Source: Muribaculaceae bacterium
GTDB lineage: Bacteria > Bacteroidota > Bacteroidia > Bacteroidales > Muribaculaceae
Direction of reading: 5' to 3'
NCBI GenBank assembly: GCA_017405965.1
Contig: JAFQZK010000022.1
Span: forward strand, 124,001-188,000
DNA: 64,000 nt
Made by a program: the position numbers and the translations under genes. This document shows positions 16,805-25,235 of the stretch, piece after piece. A model generated the notes under the pieces. The model ran no database searches and was not told the origin of the DNA. It saw only the letters and a program-made list of their open reading frames with translations. Each line of letters begins with the position of its first letter. Positions within the stretch are counted from its first letter, which is position 1.

Positions 16805-18472
16805 TCAATAACCAGGATTCTGTGTCAGCTTGGAGTTAGCAATCAGGTCATCGGTGGGAATGGCAAACACGTTGCGGAATGCCTCGAAGTCACGACCGGC
16901 ATAAACGCCGCCCTTCCACTGCCACTGGTAGTCGGTGGTGCCACCATACTTGCCAAAGCGGATCAGGTCTACACGACGACGGCCCTCGAAGTAGAACTCA
17001 CGGGCCCACTCATCCAGAATCTGGTTGAGGGTGTAGCTCGTGCGGGTGACAGCGTGGGCACGGCCACGGATGGCATTGATAGCAGCTACTGCCTCGGCAG
17101 GAGCATTGCCACCGCTCATGCGGGTCAATGCCTCGGCATAGGTCAGGTAAGCCTCAGCCACACGCATATAGAACAGATGGGAATCGGCAAAGGTGTTGTC
17201 ACTGCCCTTGGTGCCGTCGCACCTGAAGTTGTTGAACTTGGCAATGGCATAGCCATACTTGAAGTTGGACTCGTCCTCCACATTCAGGAAGCGGCCCTCG
17301 GTCTCGAACAGAGCGCGGTCATCGCCAGCGGCATAAGCTACAGCGTAGGCGTGAGCCGAGGGAGCATCATCGTTGGGGAAGAACAAGCGGATCAACTCGG
17401 GACGTGCACGGTTACCACCCCAGGTGTTGTTGTTGTACAGACCATTGACCTCACTCTCGTCGTAGGGGTTGGGATGTACATCAGCATCAACGGTGGAGCA
17501 CATCAGGAAGTTGGTGCCGCCCCACGAAGTGGTGCGCAGACCGTCTTGGATAACGGGGAATACAGCCTCATAGGCAGCATCGGTCTTGGCGTTGTCGCCC
17601 ATGAACAGCATCTGATAAGCGGAGAACTCGCGGTAAACGCCATCGGCACCAGGAGCATTGTAACCCTCGGTGTGCAGCTTGTAACCCGAATCCATCACCT
17701 TCTTGGCATAGTTAGCAGCTTCCTGCCAACGGGGAGTGCCGGTGTAAACCTCGCTGTTCAGGTACAGACGGGCAAGCAGCATCCAGGCAGCAGCCTTGTC
17801 GATGCGGCCATAACCTGGCTCACCATACTTCTTGGGCTTAGGATCATTCAGCGTATAGGCATTGCTTTCACCCTCGCCGATGATGTCCTTGAGCTCGCTC
17901 TCGATGAACTCACACACCTGAGCACGGCTGTACTGCTCGGGGTTCTCACCCGAGATCGTGGTGGCAAAAGGAATGTTGCCGAAAGCATCGGTCAGCAGAT
18001 AGAACTGCATGGCGCGCAGGAAGCGAACCTCGGCAGTCATCGTGGCATCATAATCGGGATAAACCTCCAGATACTGGTTGCAGAAGGTGATACCGATACA
18101 CAAGCCGTAGTAGAAACCACGCAGCATCGGGTGGCTGGCATCATAGGAGTTGTGGCAATAGGAAGGAATACCCTCATCACCCCAACCGCAGATGGCCTCG
18201 TCGGTCGTCAGCTCGTTGGAGTTCCACAACTGACGGTATTTGTGCTGGAAACCGCCGTCGAGACCGTCAACGTCAACGTTGTCGTCACCACCGTTGTTGC
18301 CCGAGGTGGCAAACACAGAATAGCACTTGTTGAACAGCTGCTCGGGAGTGACATCGCTCTGCAACGAGGGGTCGATGGGCTCCACATCCAGGTCGTTGAC
18401 ACAAGAGGTCATGCCTCCAGTCATCATCAGCACCAATGCAGCACTCAAGATATATTTGAAAAACTTATTCAT
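16805..18472 (-). CDS. susD: RagB/SusD-family nutrient-binding lipoprotein
   Basis: The 555-residue protein has a lipoprotein signal (TGGMTSCVNDLD, Cys24), helical TPR-like segments (FLRAMQFYLLTDAFGNIPFAT, MRVAEAYLTYAEAL) and the typical SusD end (EFYFEGRRRVDLIRFGKY, DDLIANSKLTQNPGY). It forms the lid of the SusC transporter and binds glycan at the surface. Neighbouring SusE/F-like proteins and an amylase point to starch as ligand. It lies 38 bases after susC. Confidence 0.93.
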   Translation of the reverse strand: MNKFFKYILSAALVLMMTGGMTSCVNDLDVEPIDPSLQSDVTPEQLFNKCYSVFATSGNNGGDDNVDVDGLDGGFQHKYRQLWNSNELTTDEAICGWGDEGIPSYCHNSYDASHPMLRGFYYGLCIGITFCNQYLEVYPDYDATMTAEVRFLRAMQFYLLTDAFGNIPFATTISGENPEQYSRAQVCEFIESELKDIIGEGESNAYTLNDPKPKKYGEPGYGRIDKAAAWMLLARLYLNSEVYTGTPRWQEAANYAKKVMDSGYKLHTEGYNAPGADGVYREFSAYQMLFMGDNAKTDAAYEAVFPVIQDGLRTTSWGGTNFLMCSTVDADVHPNPYDESEVNGLYNNNTWGGNRARPELIRLFFPNDDAPSAHAYAVAYAAGDDRALFETEGRFLNVEDESNFKYGYAIAKFNNFRCDGTKGSDNTFADSHLFYMRVAEAYLTYAEALTRMSGGNAPAEAVAAINAIRGRAHAVTRTSYTLNQILDEWAREFYFEGRRRVDLIRFGKYGGTTDYQWQWKGGVYAGRDFEAFRNVFAIPTDDLIANSKLTQNPGY

Positions 18473-18511
18473 TGTGATCTAATTATCAATTAGTATAATG
18501 TATCAATGCCA

Positions 18512-21500
18512 TTAGAAGTTCAGCGTCAAACCTGCGATGAACGAGATGGGACGGGGGAAGATATCACCGCCGATACCACCGAAGACCTCAGGATCAATGC
18601 CGTCATACTTGGTGATGCAGAACACGTTGGAAACGGTACCGTAGATACGGCCGCCCACACCGTTGTAGCTGCCATGCTTGAACAGGTTGTTGAAGCTGTA
18701 ACCCAGCGTGATGTTGTCACACTTGAGGAACGAAGCGTTCTGTACCCAGTAGTCGCTGAAGATAGCGTGGTTGTTATACGTCTGCCAGCCCATCTCAACC
18801 GACGTCTTGGGACGGTTGTTCAGATAGAAGCCGGAAACCTCCTCGAACACTGCTGCGGGGCTCACGTTGTGATAACCCTGCATCACATTGTTGAACATGT
18901 AGTTGCCGATGCTGGCACGCAGGCTGAAGCCGAAGTCCCAGTTCTTCCAGTCGAGGCGTGAAGCCAGACCCATGGTAACGGGAGCCCACGGCGACTTGTA
19001 CAGATACTTGTCGGCATCGCTGATCACGCCGTCACCGTTGCGGTCAACGACCTGACCCTCGATGGGCTTGCCAGCCTGGTCATAAACCTGCTGATATACA
19101 TAGAAGCTGTTGGAAGGATAACCTGCCACGTGAGCCTGGGCCGAACCGTTGATACCGATACCGCCGGTGGTCACGAAGTAGCTGGGATCGTCGCTGATGA
19201 GCTCGAGAACCTTGTTGCTGTTGTAGGTCAAGTTGTAGTCGATGGTCCACAACACGTCGTTGGTCGAGATGGCCTTCCAGTTCAAAGCGAACTCGATACC
19301 GGTGTTGCGCAGCGAACCGATGTTCTTGTAGAACGCGTTGCGGAAGTTGGTCATGGCCGAGAAGGTGGCCCAGTTCAACAGGTCGGTGGTCTTGCGATAG
19401 TACCAATCGATGCTACCGCTCAGACGCTGGTTCATGATACCCCAGTCAAGACCGATGTTGGTCGTCGTGGTGGTCTCCCACTTGAGCTCGGGGTTGTAAA
19501 CGTTGGGCTTAGCCTTAGAACCGTCGCCGGCTACATCATAGTACGAACCCATGCTACCGTTGCTCATCACGTAGGTGGCAAAGTAGTTGTAGTCGCCGAT
19601 GCCTTCCTGCTGACCGGTCTTACCCCAACCGAGGCGCAGCTTCAGGTCGCTGAAGGGGCCATCCTTCAATGCAGCCTCCTCGTTGAGCTTCCATGCCAAA
19701 GCAACCGAGGGGAACATTGCCCAGTGCTTTTTGAAGCGCGACGATCCGTCGTAACGGGTGGTGAAGGTCAACAGATAACGGTTGTCATAGCTGTAGTTCA
19801 TACGACCGAAGAAAGATACCAGATAGTTCTCGGTGCGATAACCCAGACCGTTGTTCTGACGATAAACGCCCTCGGCACGGATGGCGCCAGCCTTGCTGTC
19901 ACCAACATTGTAGCGGGCAGAGGGAATCCACTGGCCGGGAGTTACTACGAGTGCACCGTTCTCGGCGTCAGCCTCGGTGAAGAACAGGCCCGAGTTGGTG
20001 GGATAGGTACCCCATGACTCGTTGTACTCCTTGCGCCAGTTGTGCTGCCACTCGTAACCGAGCATGATGTCGAAGTGATGCTTGTCGTTGAAGTCCTTGT
20101 AGTACTGAGCGTAGGTACTCAACTGCAAGTTCTCCTTGCTCTGGGTGTAGTAACTGTTGTTGCCCCAGTAGTTGGAGGTGTTGCTGATATTGGCACTGAT
20201 GTTGTGGCCATTACCGCCGGTGAAGTCACCACCCAAGGTCAGGTGGAGTCTCAAGTCCTCAAAACCGTGGATCTTGTAATCGATGTCGGCACTACCGATG
20301 AACGAGTGGGTCTTACCACTGTTGTCATGGTTGTTGAGCATGGCCACGGGGTTGTAGGGAGCGTTGGTGTTCTTGGTGTAGGGCCAAGCGGGATCGGCGT
20401 TGTTCACCTGCAGCCACTCAAAGAAGCCACCCACACCTGCATACATCGGGTCGTTGCTGTAAACGGGCTGAGTCGGGTCCATGCGGACGGCATTGCCCAC
20501 AGCACCGGTGTCGGCCCAGCGCGACTTGGTCCAAGCCAACTTACCGTTGAGGTTGAAGGTCAGATGATCGTCAAACAACGAGGGGTTCAGGTTCAAGGCT
20601 ACGGTGTAACGCTTGAAGTCTGAGGTCTTGAGGATACCTTCCTGGTCGGTGTAGCCTGCCGATACACGGTAGGGCAAGTACTGACCCAACGAACCTGCCA
20701 CGGTCAGGTTGTGGTCGTGGCTGAAGGCGGTGCGGTAGATTTCCTCCTGCCAGTCGGTGTTGGCTTTGCCAAGCAGCGACAGAGCGTTCTCCTCGCGGGT
20801 GTTGCCTGCGAAAATCTTCTTCACGAAATCACGGTACTCATCGCCGCTCATCACGTCGATGGTCTTTTTCTTCTTACTCCAGGTAACACTACCGTTGTAG
20901 GATACGCTGGGGCGCTGGCCGCGACGGCCCTTCTTGGTGGTGATGATGATGACACCGTTAGAACCACGGCTACCATAGATAGCGGTGGCCGATGCATCCT
21001 TCAGCACGTTGAAGCTCTCGATATCCTGAGGATTGACGAGAGACAGGGGGTTGGACAGACCGCTCACACCGTTGTTATCCATGGCGATACCATCGATAAC
21101 GATGAGGGGGTTGTTGCTGGCGTTCAGTGACGAACCACCACGCACGCGGATGGTTGCACCGCCACCGGGCTCACCACTGTTGCTGGTCACGCTCACACCG
21201 GCAACCTTACCGCCGAGCATGTCCTGAGCACTGACAACGACACCCTTGTTCTTGGCATCGGGCTTGAGCGCCGCTACCGAACCGGTCAAGTCGTTTTTCT
21301 TCACTACACCATAACCGATGACCACCAGATTTTCAAGCATCTGGGTGCTCTCGGCCAAGGTGATTACTAAGTCGGTTCCGGCAGTGACCTCATGGTCCTC
21401 GTAGCCGATCGACGTGATCTGGAGCTTGGCGCCCTGGGGCACACCTTCAAGAGTAAAGAGACCGTCAAAGTCGGTCACCGTACCCTGCTGGGTGCCAACG

Positions 21501-21649
21501 ACACGTACACTCGCGCCGATGACAGGCTCGCCGGTAGCATCCTTAACAATGCCGTTCACAGTAATCTGTGCATAGGCTCCCAGTGACAGGAAAAGTCCCA
21601 TCACGAGGGTAAGAATCCTAAACGGAATTCTGATGTTTACCTGCTTCAT
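18512..21649 (-). CDS. susC: SusC/RagA-family TonB-dependent transporter
   Basis: The 1045-residue outer-membrane protein has a signal peptide (LGAYAQ), a carboxypeptidase-D-like N-terminal domain (ITVNGIVKDATGEPVIGASVRV, residues 28-110), the SusC signature and plug (SAQDMLGGKVAGVSV, TIRVRGGSSLNASNNPLIVIDG, LKDASATAIYGSRGSNGVIIITTKKG, about 135-245) and a 22-strand type barrel ending in Phe. It imports oligosaccharide with TonB energy together with SusD. It is the first gene of the susC-D-E-F operon and is divergent from the LacI gene across about 300 bases. Confidence 0.95.
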   Translation of the reverse strand: MKQVNIRIPFRILTLVMGLFLSLGAYAQITVNGIVKDATGEPVIGASVRVVGTQQGTVTDFDGLFTLEGVPQGAKLQITSIGYEDHEVTAGTDLVITLAESTQMLENLVVIGYGVVKKNDLTGSVAALKPDAKNKGVVVSAQDMLGGKVAGVSVTSNSGEPGGGATIRVRGGSSLNASNNPLIVIDGIAMDNNGVSGLSNPLSLVNPQDIESFNVLKDASATAIYGSRGSNGVIIITTKKGRRGQRPSVSYNGSVTWSKKKKTIDVMSGDEYRDFVKKIFAGNTREENALSLLGKANTDWQEEIYRTAFSHDHNLTVAGSLGQYLPYRVSAGYTDQEGILKTSDFKRYTVALNLNPSLFDDHLTFNLNGKLAWTKSRWADTGAVGNAVRMDPTQPVYSNDPMYAGVGGFFEWLQVNNADPAWPYTKNTNAPYNPVAMLNNHDNSGKTHSFIGSADIDYKIHGFEDLRLHLTLGGDFTGGNGHNISANISNTSNYWGNNSYYTQSKENLQLSTYAQYYKDFNDKHHFDIMLGYEWQHNWRKEYNESWGTYPTNSGLFFTEADAENGALVVTPGQWIPSARYNVGDSKAGAIRAEGVYRQNNGLGYRTENYLVSFFGRMNYSYDNRYLLTFTTRYDGSSRFKKHWAMFPSVALAWKLNEEAALKDGPFSDLKLRLGWGKTGQQEGIGDYNYFATYVMSNGSMGSYYDVAGDGSKAKPNVYNPELKWETTTTTNIGLDWGIMNQRLSGSIDWYYRKTTDLLNWATFSAMTNFRNAFYKNIGSLRNTGIEFALNWKAISTNDVLWTIDYNLTYNSNKVLELISDDPSYFVTTGGIGINGSAQAHVAGYPSNSFYVYQQVYDQAGKPIEGQVVDRNGDGVISDADKYLYKSPWAPVTMGLASRLDWKNWDFGFSLRASIGNYMFNNVMQGYHNVSPAAVFEEVSGFYLNNRPKTSVEMGWQTYNNHAIFSDYWVQNASFLKCDNITLGYSFNNLFKHGSYNGVGGRIYGTVSNVFCITKYDGIDPEVFGGIGGDIFPRPISFIAGLTLNF

Positions 21650-21777
21650 TTTTAAATTTTTAAAGTTAATATTAGGTTGGTAATCAAAAAATTATTTCAT
21701 TTTGGTTAGTGCAATCAGCTTTTCAAGGTGAAAGCCCTCAGATTCTAATTGGCGCTATTACCGCAATTAAAACAAGG

Positions 21778-21785
21778 CAAAAATA
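21778..21785 (-). promoter_or_regulatory. -7 box for the susC operon
   Basis: On the minus strand TATTTTTG fits TAnnTTTG and lies about 130 bases before the susC start. The 296-base divergent region also holds the LacI-type operator at 21842-21853 and long A/T runs; no clear -33 box is seen. Confidence 0.5.
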
Positions 21786-21841
21786 GGAGTTTTATATCTT
21801 TTTTTCTTTTTTTATAATGTTAAATTTTTAATTAATTATAT

Positions 21842-21853
21842 GCAATCGTTTGC
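21842..21853. promoter_or_regulatory. LacI-family operator between susC and the LacI gene
   Basis: GCAATCGTTTGC fits GCAAnCGnTTGC and is identical to the site at 12280-12291. It lies 92 bases before the regulator start and upstream of the susC promoter, a position suited to autoregulation and to control of the operon. Confidence 0.65.
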
Positions 21854-21945
21854 GTAATCCGATTTTTCAACGTATCTTCGCCGTCGAAAGAATAAAACGA
21901 CGTTTATTCGACATTAACCAACTCAAGTAAAGACCAGAACCGACA

Positions 21946-22977
21946 ATGGATGACAAACGACAAATGACGATGAAAGATATCGCTCGCGAACTGGGCGTAT
22001 CGGTGGCTACCGTGTCACGTGCCTTGAGCGACAGTCCCAGCATCTCGCGGGAACGCCGGCAAGCCATTCAGCAGTATGCCCGGGAACACAATTATTTCCC
22101 CAACGTGATTGCCGAGCAGTTGCGGCACAGCCGTCGCAATCCGTCGCGCGCCATCGGTGTGATCATGCCCGAAATGGTGCACTATTATTTCTCGTCCATT
22201 CTCGATGGCATCGAGACCGAAGCGTCGACGCGCGGCTACCACCTCATCGTTGCCAAGAGCAACGAGAGCTATGCACGCGAGGTGCAGATCTGCGAAGCGA
22301 TGCTCAAGAACAAGGTGTGCGGCATCATCGTCTCACAGGCCAAGGACACCGAGCAATATGACCACTTCAAGCACTTGGAGGCCGCCGGCGTGCCGCTGGT
22401 GTTCTATGACCGCATCTGTCCCGCGCTGAATGCCAGCCGCGTGGTCGTCGACGACTACATGGGCACGATGAACGCCGTGTCACATCTGATAGAAACGGGC
22501 TGCAAGAGGATCGCCTTCTTCGGCACATCGATGAACATGATCATCGGCAAGAACCGCTTCAACGGCTACCGCGACGCCCTGTACGAGCACGGGCTTGAGC
22601 TGGACGAATCGCTGGTGCGAATCTGCGACAACCGCGCCGACGCCGAACGCATCACCCCGCCGATGATGCGCACCGAAAACCGCCCCGACGCCTTCTTTGC
22701 CGTCAACGACGAGACGGCCATCGGCATCCTGTCGGTAGTGAAGCGGTTGGGCTTCGCCGTCCCCGACGACGTAAGCATCTGCGGCTTCACCAACGGCTTC
22801 AGGGCCACCGTGTGTGACCCGATGCTCACGACCGTGGAGCAACGCGGCTCCCAAGTGGGCAAGGAGGCCGCCGACATCCTCATCGGCCTGGTCGAAGGCA
22901 CCCTCCCCGCCGACCACGCCGAGAAACGCATCGTCAAAACCCGCCTAGTCATCCGCGGCACCACCCGCCACCCCTAA
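21946..22977 (+). CDS. LacI-family transcriptional regulator
   Basis: The 343-residue protein has the LacI helix-turn-helix and hinge at its start (MTMKDIARELGVSVATVSRALSDSPSISRERR..EQLRHSRRN) and a periplasmic-binding-protein-like effector domain (AIGVIMPEMVHYYFSSILDGIE, GIIVSQAKD, VPLVFYDRICP, FFAVNDETAIGIL, DVSICGFTNG, LTTVEQRGSQVGKEAADIL). It should bind a sugar or sugar phosphate and control the nearby starch genes. It is transcribed away from susC, and the two identical operator sites at 12280 and 21842 support local control of both units. Bacteroides sus loci normally use the membrane regulator SusR instead. Confidence 0.93.
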   Translation: MDDKRQMTMKDIARELGVSVATVSRALSDSPSISRERRQAIQQYAREHNYFPNVIAEQLRHSRRNPSRAIGVIMPEMVHYYFSSILDGIETEASTRGYHLIVAKSNESYAREVQICEAMLKNKVCGIIVSQAKDTEQYDHFKHLEAAGVPLVFYDRICPALNASRVVVDDYMGTMNAVSHLIETGCKRIAFFGTSMNMIIGKNRFNGYRDALYEHGLELDESLVRICDNRADAERITPPMMRTENRPDAFFAVNDETAIGILSVVKRLGFAVPDDVSICGFTNGFRATVCDPMLTTVEQRGSQVGKEAADILIGLVEGTLPADHAEKRIVKTRLVIRGTTRHP

Positions 22978-23059
22978 CCCCACAAAAAAAAACAACTGAT
23001 TGATTATTAGAAAACAAGAAGTACAAAGAATACAATCAATAAATCCGAAATAATTGAAA

Positions 23060-23497
23060 ATGATTGATATACCGAAACTAAAAGATCATGTTTATGACGT
23101 TGTGGGCGCACTATATGAAGTTCACAAAGAATTAGGTGCGGGACTCAATGAAAATTGCTATCAAGAGGGGCTGCAAATTCAGCTTGAAGAATCTGGTATA
23201 CAATACGAAAAAGAACTCACATTTTTTCCTCGCTATCACGGAAGATTAATGCAGACTCACTACCGCGTTGATTTCCTGTGTAAAGGGGATATCATCATTG
23301 AATGCAAGTCTGTTGAAGCCTTGAACGGCAATCACAGAGCACAACTTTATAATTACATGAGATTACTTAATCATCCATGCGGGATTTTAGTGAATTTCGC
23401 CTTGAAAAACGCTGACATTCAGCGATATTTCTACGACAACGAGAGAAAAGAAATCATTGATGTCTACGGGCGAGTCGTTCACAATTACAGGAGATGA
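23060..23497 (+). CDS. GxxExxY family protein
   Basis: This 145-residue protein matches the GxxExxY family by GAGLNENCYQEGL (near residues 30-42) and the nuclease-like core HYRVDFLCKGDIIIECKSVEAL, which has the spacing of a PD-(D/E)XK fold. The biochemical role of the family is not established. The ATG at 23060 is used; a TTG two codons earlier is less likely. Its codons are much richer in A and T than those of the flanking genes (for example ATACCGAAACTAAAAGATCA), which suggests recent acquisition. No partner gene is next to it. Confidence 0.85.
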   Translation: MIDIPKLKDHVYDVVGALYEVHKELGAGLNENCYQEGLQIQLEESGIQYEKELTFFPRYHGRLMQTHYRVDFLCKGDIIIECKSVEALNGNHRAQLYNYMRLLNHPCGILVNFALKNADIQRYFYDNERKEIIDVYGRVVHNYRR

Positions 23498-23578
23498 TTG
23501 TCTCTGTGATTTATTAATAATTGTGTTTCTTGTATTTCTTGTTTTAAAAAATAATACGATTAATAATTGTTTTAAGAT

Positions 23579-25042
23579 ATGGAGAGAATGAAGAGATTTT
23601 TAGTTGTTGTGATGGCCGTTGTGGCGCTGTGTGCCAGCGGTCAAGTGGACAGGCCCAAACTGATTGTGGGCCTGGTAGTGGACCAGATGAGGTGGGACTA
23701 CCTCTATACCTACCAGTGGGGCGAGGGCGGTTTTAAGACCTTGCTCACCGACGGTTATCGGTGTAACAACACCATCATCGACTATGTGCCCACTGTCACC
23801 GCCTGTGGTCATGCGACCATCTTCTCGGGCACTACACCCGCCTTTCACGGCATTGCCGGCAACAATTTCATGCTCGACGGCAAGAACGTGACGAGTGTGC
23901 AGGACGATACCGAGCGTGGCGTCGGCGGCAACGACAAGACACGCGGCAAGTCTCCTCGCAACCTCATCACCACCAACATGGCCGACCAGCTGTATCTGGC
24001 CACCGACTTCAAGAGCCGCACCGTGGGCATCGCCCTCAAGGACCGCGCCTCCATCCTGCCCTCGGGCCACAACCCCATCGGCGCTTACTGGCTTGACAGG
24101 GACAGCAAGACGTTTGTCACCAGTACCTACTATATGGACAAATTGCCCAAATGGGTCGCTGACTTCAACAAGAAGCACCGCGATGAGCTCGCGATGGATC
24201 TCAGCTACCTGCCCATAGGCACAACGATGACATTTGCCCTAGCCGAACAGGCCATCATTAACGAGAAGCTGGGACAGGGCGAGGCCACCGACATGCTCAC
24301 CCTGAGCGTCTCCAACACCGACATGTGTGCCCATACCTACGGCAGTCATTCACCCAAAGTTGATGCCATCTACTATCAGCTTGACAAGGAACTCGCCCAC
24401 TTTATCCAACTGCTGGACGAACGCATCGGACGCGACAACTATCTGCTGTTCCTCACCGCCGACCATGGTGGCACACACAGTTATCCCCGCATGACCGAAC
24501 ACGGCCTGCCCAGTGGCTGCGTGAGCAACTCCGCCTTTGTCAATGCCGCCAATGTCGAGCTCGAGAAACAGTTTGGTGTATCCAAACTGATCAAACAGAG
24601 CCTGGGATTCACTTACTATATCAACACCGAGGCCATCGACAGCGCCGGCCTTGACTATGGAACGGTAACGCGTGCTGCCTGCAAGGCGTTGATGAAGTTA
24701 GACGAAATTGAATGGGCTGTAGATGTCCTCAACATCGACAGTTACCCCGTGCCCACCATCCTCAAGGAGCGCATCAAGCTGGGATATTTCCCCGAGCGCA
24801 GCGGCGAGATTTATGTCGTGCCCCGCACGGGATTCTATTCCGGCAGTACCGATGAGGCAGGCTCCAACCACGGCACTTGGAGTCAGAGCGACAGCCACAT
24901 CCCGCTCATCTTCATGGGATGGCACATCACCCCTGGAGAGACTAACCGCCTCACCCACATGACCGACATCGCCGCCACCGTGTGTGCCATGCTTCACATC
25001 CAGGCTCCGAACGGCTGCATCGGCACTCCGATTTTTGAATAA
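23579..25042 (+). CDS. PafA-type alkaline phosphatase, secreted
   Basis: The protein belongs to the alkaline phosphatase superfamily and resembles the Bacteroidetes phosphomonoesterase PafA. A signal peptide ends near ALCASGQ. LIVGLVVDQMRWDYL provides the first metal Asp, PTVTACGHATIFSG (from residue 71) carries the catalytic Thr, ALKDRASILPSGH the phosphate-contacting Lys/Arg pair, and SNTDMCAHTYGSHS with LTADHGGTHS and SNHGTW the other metal ligands. At 487 residues it is shorter than usual PafA proteins; the segment between KWVADFNKKH and PIGTTMTFALA seems to lack about 50 residues. An alternative start at 23588 would remove three residues. It should release phosphate in the periplasm. Confidence 0.85.
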   Translation: MERMKRFLVVVMAVVALCASGQVDRPKLIVGLVVDQMRWDYLYTYQWGEGGFKTLLTDGYRCNNTIIDYVPTVTACGHATIFSGTTPAFHGIAGNNFMLDGKNVTSVQDDTERGVGGNDKTRGKSPRNLITTNMADQLYLATDFKSRTVGIALKDRASILPSGHNPIGAYWLDRDSKTFVTSTYYMDKLPKWVADFNKKHRDELAMDLSYLPIGTTMTFALAEQAIINEKLGQGEATDMLTLSVSNTDMCAHTYGSHSPKVDAIYYQLDKELAHFIQLLDERIGRDNYLLFLTADHGGTHSYPRMTEHGLPSGCVSNSAFVNAANVELEKQFGVSKLIKQSLGFTYYINTEAIDSAGLDYGTVTRAACKALMKLDEIEWAVDVLNIDSYPVPTILKERIKLGYFPERSGEIYVVPRTGFYSGSTDEAGSNHGTWSQSDSHIPLIFMGWHITPGETNRLTHMTDIAATVCAMLHIQAPNGCIGTPIFE

Positions 25043-25109
25043 ATGCAAGAAAACCTACAAAAAACGCAATTTTTGCAATTTTTGTTTACAATCTTTTAAA
25101 AAATTGTAG

Positions 25110-25117
25110 TAATTTTG
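25110..25117 (+). promoter_or_regulatory. -7 box for the second susC operon
   Basis: TAATTTTG fits TAnnTTTG and gives a leader of about 110 bases. The leader holds a 15-codon open frame beginning at 25155. The best -33 candidate TTTG at 25081-25084 is 25 bases away, longer than usual. Confidence 0.45.
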
Positions 25118-25235
25118 TAGCAATCTTAGATTTTAACCTCTCTTCACAAGTGCCATGACTATTACCATGGACGTATTATTAGTATTGTATCTGTTCAAAT
25201 AACTAATTTATTATCACAATATTAACTTAAAACCT

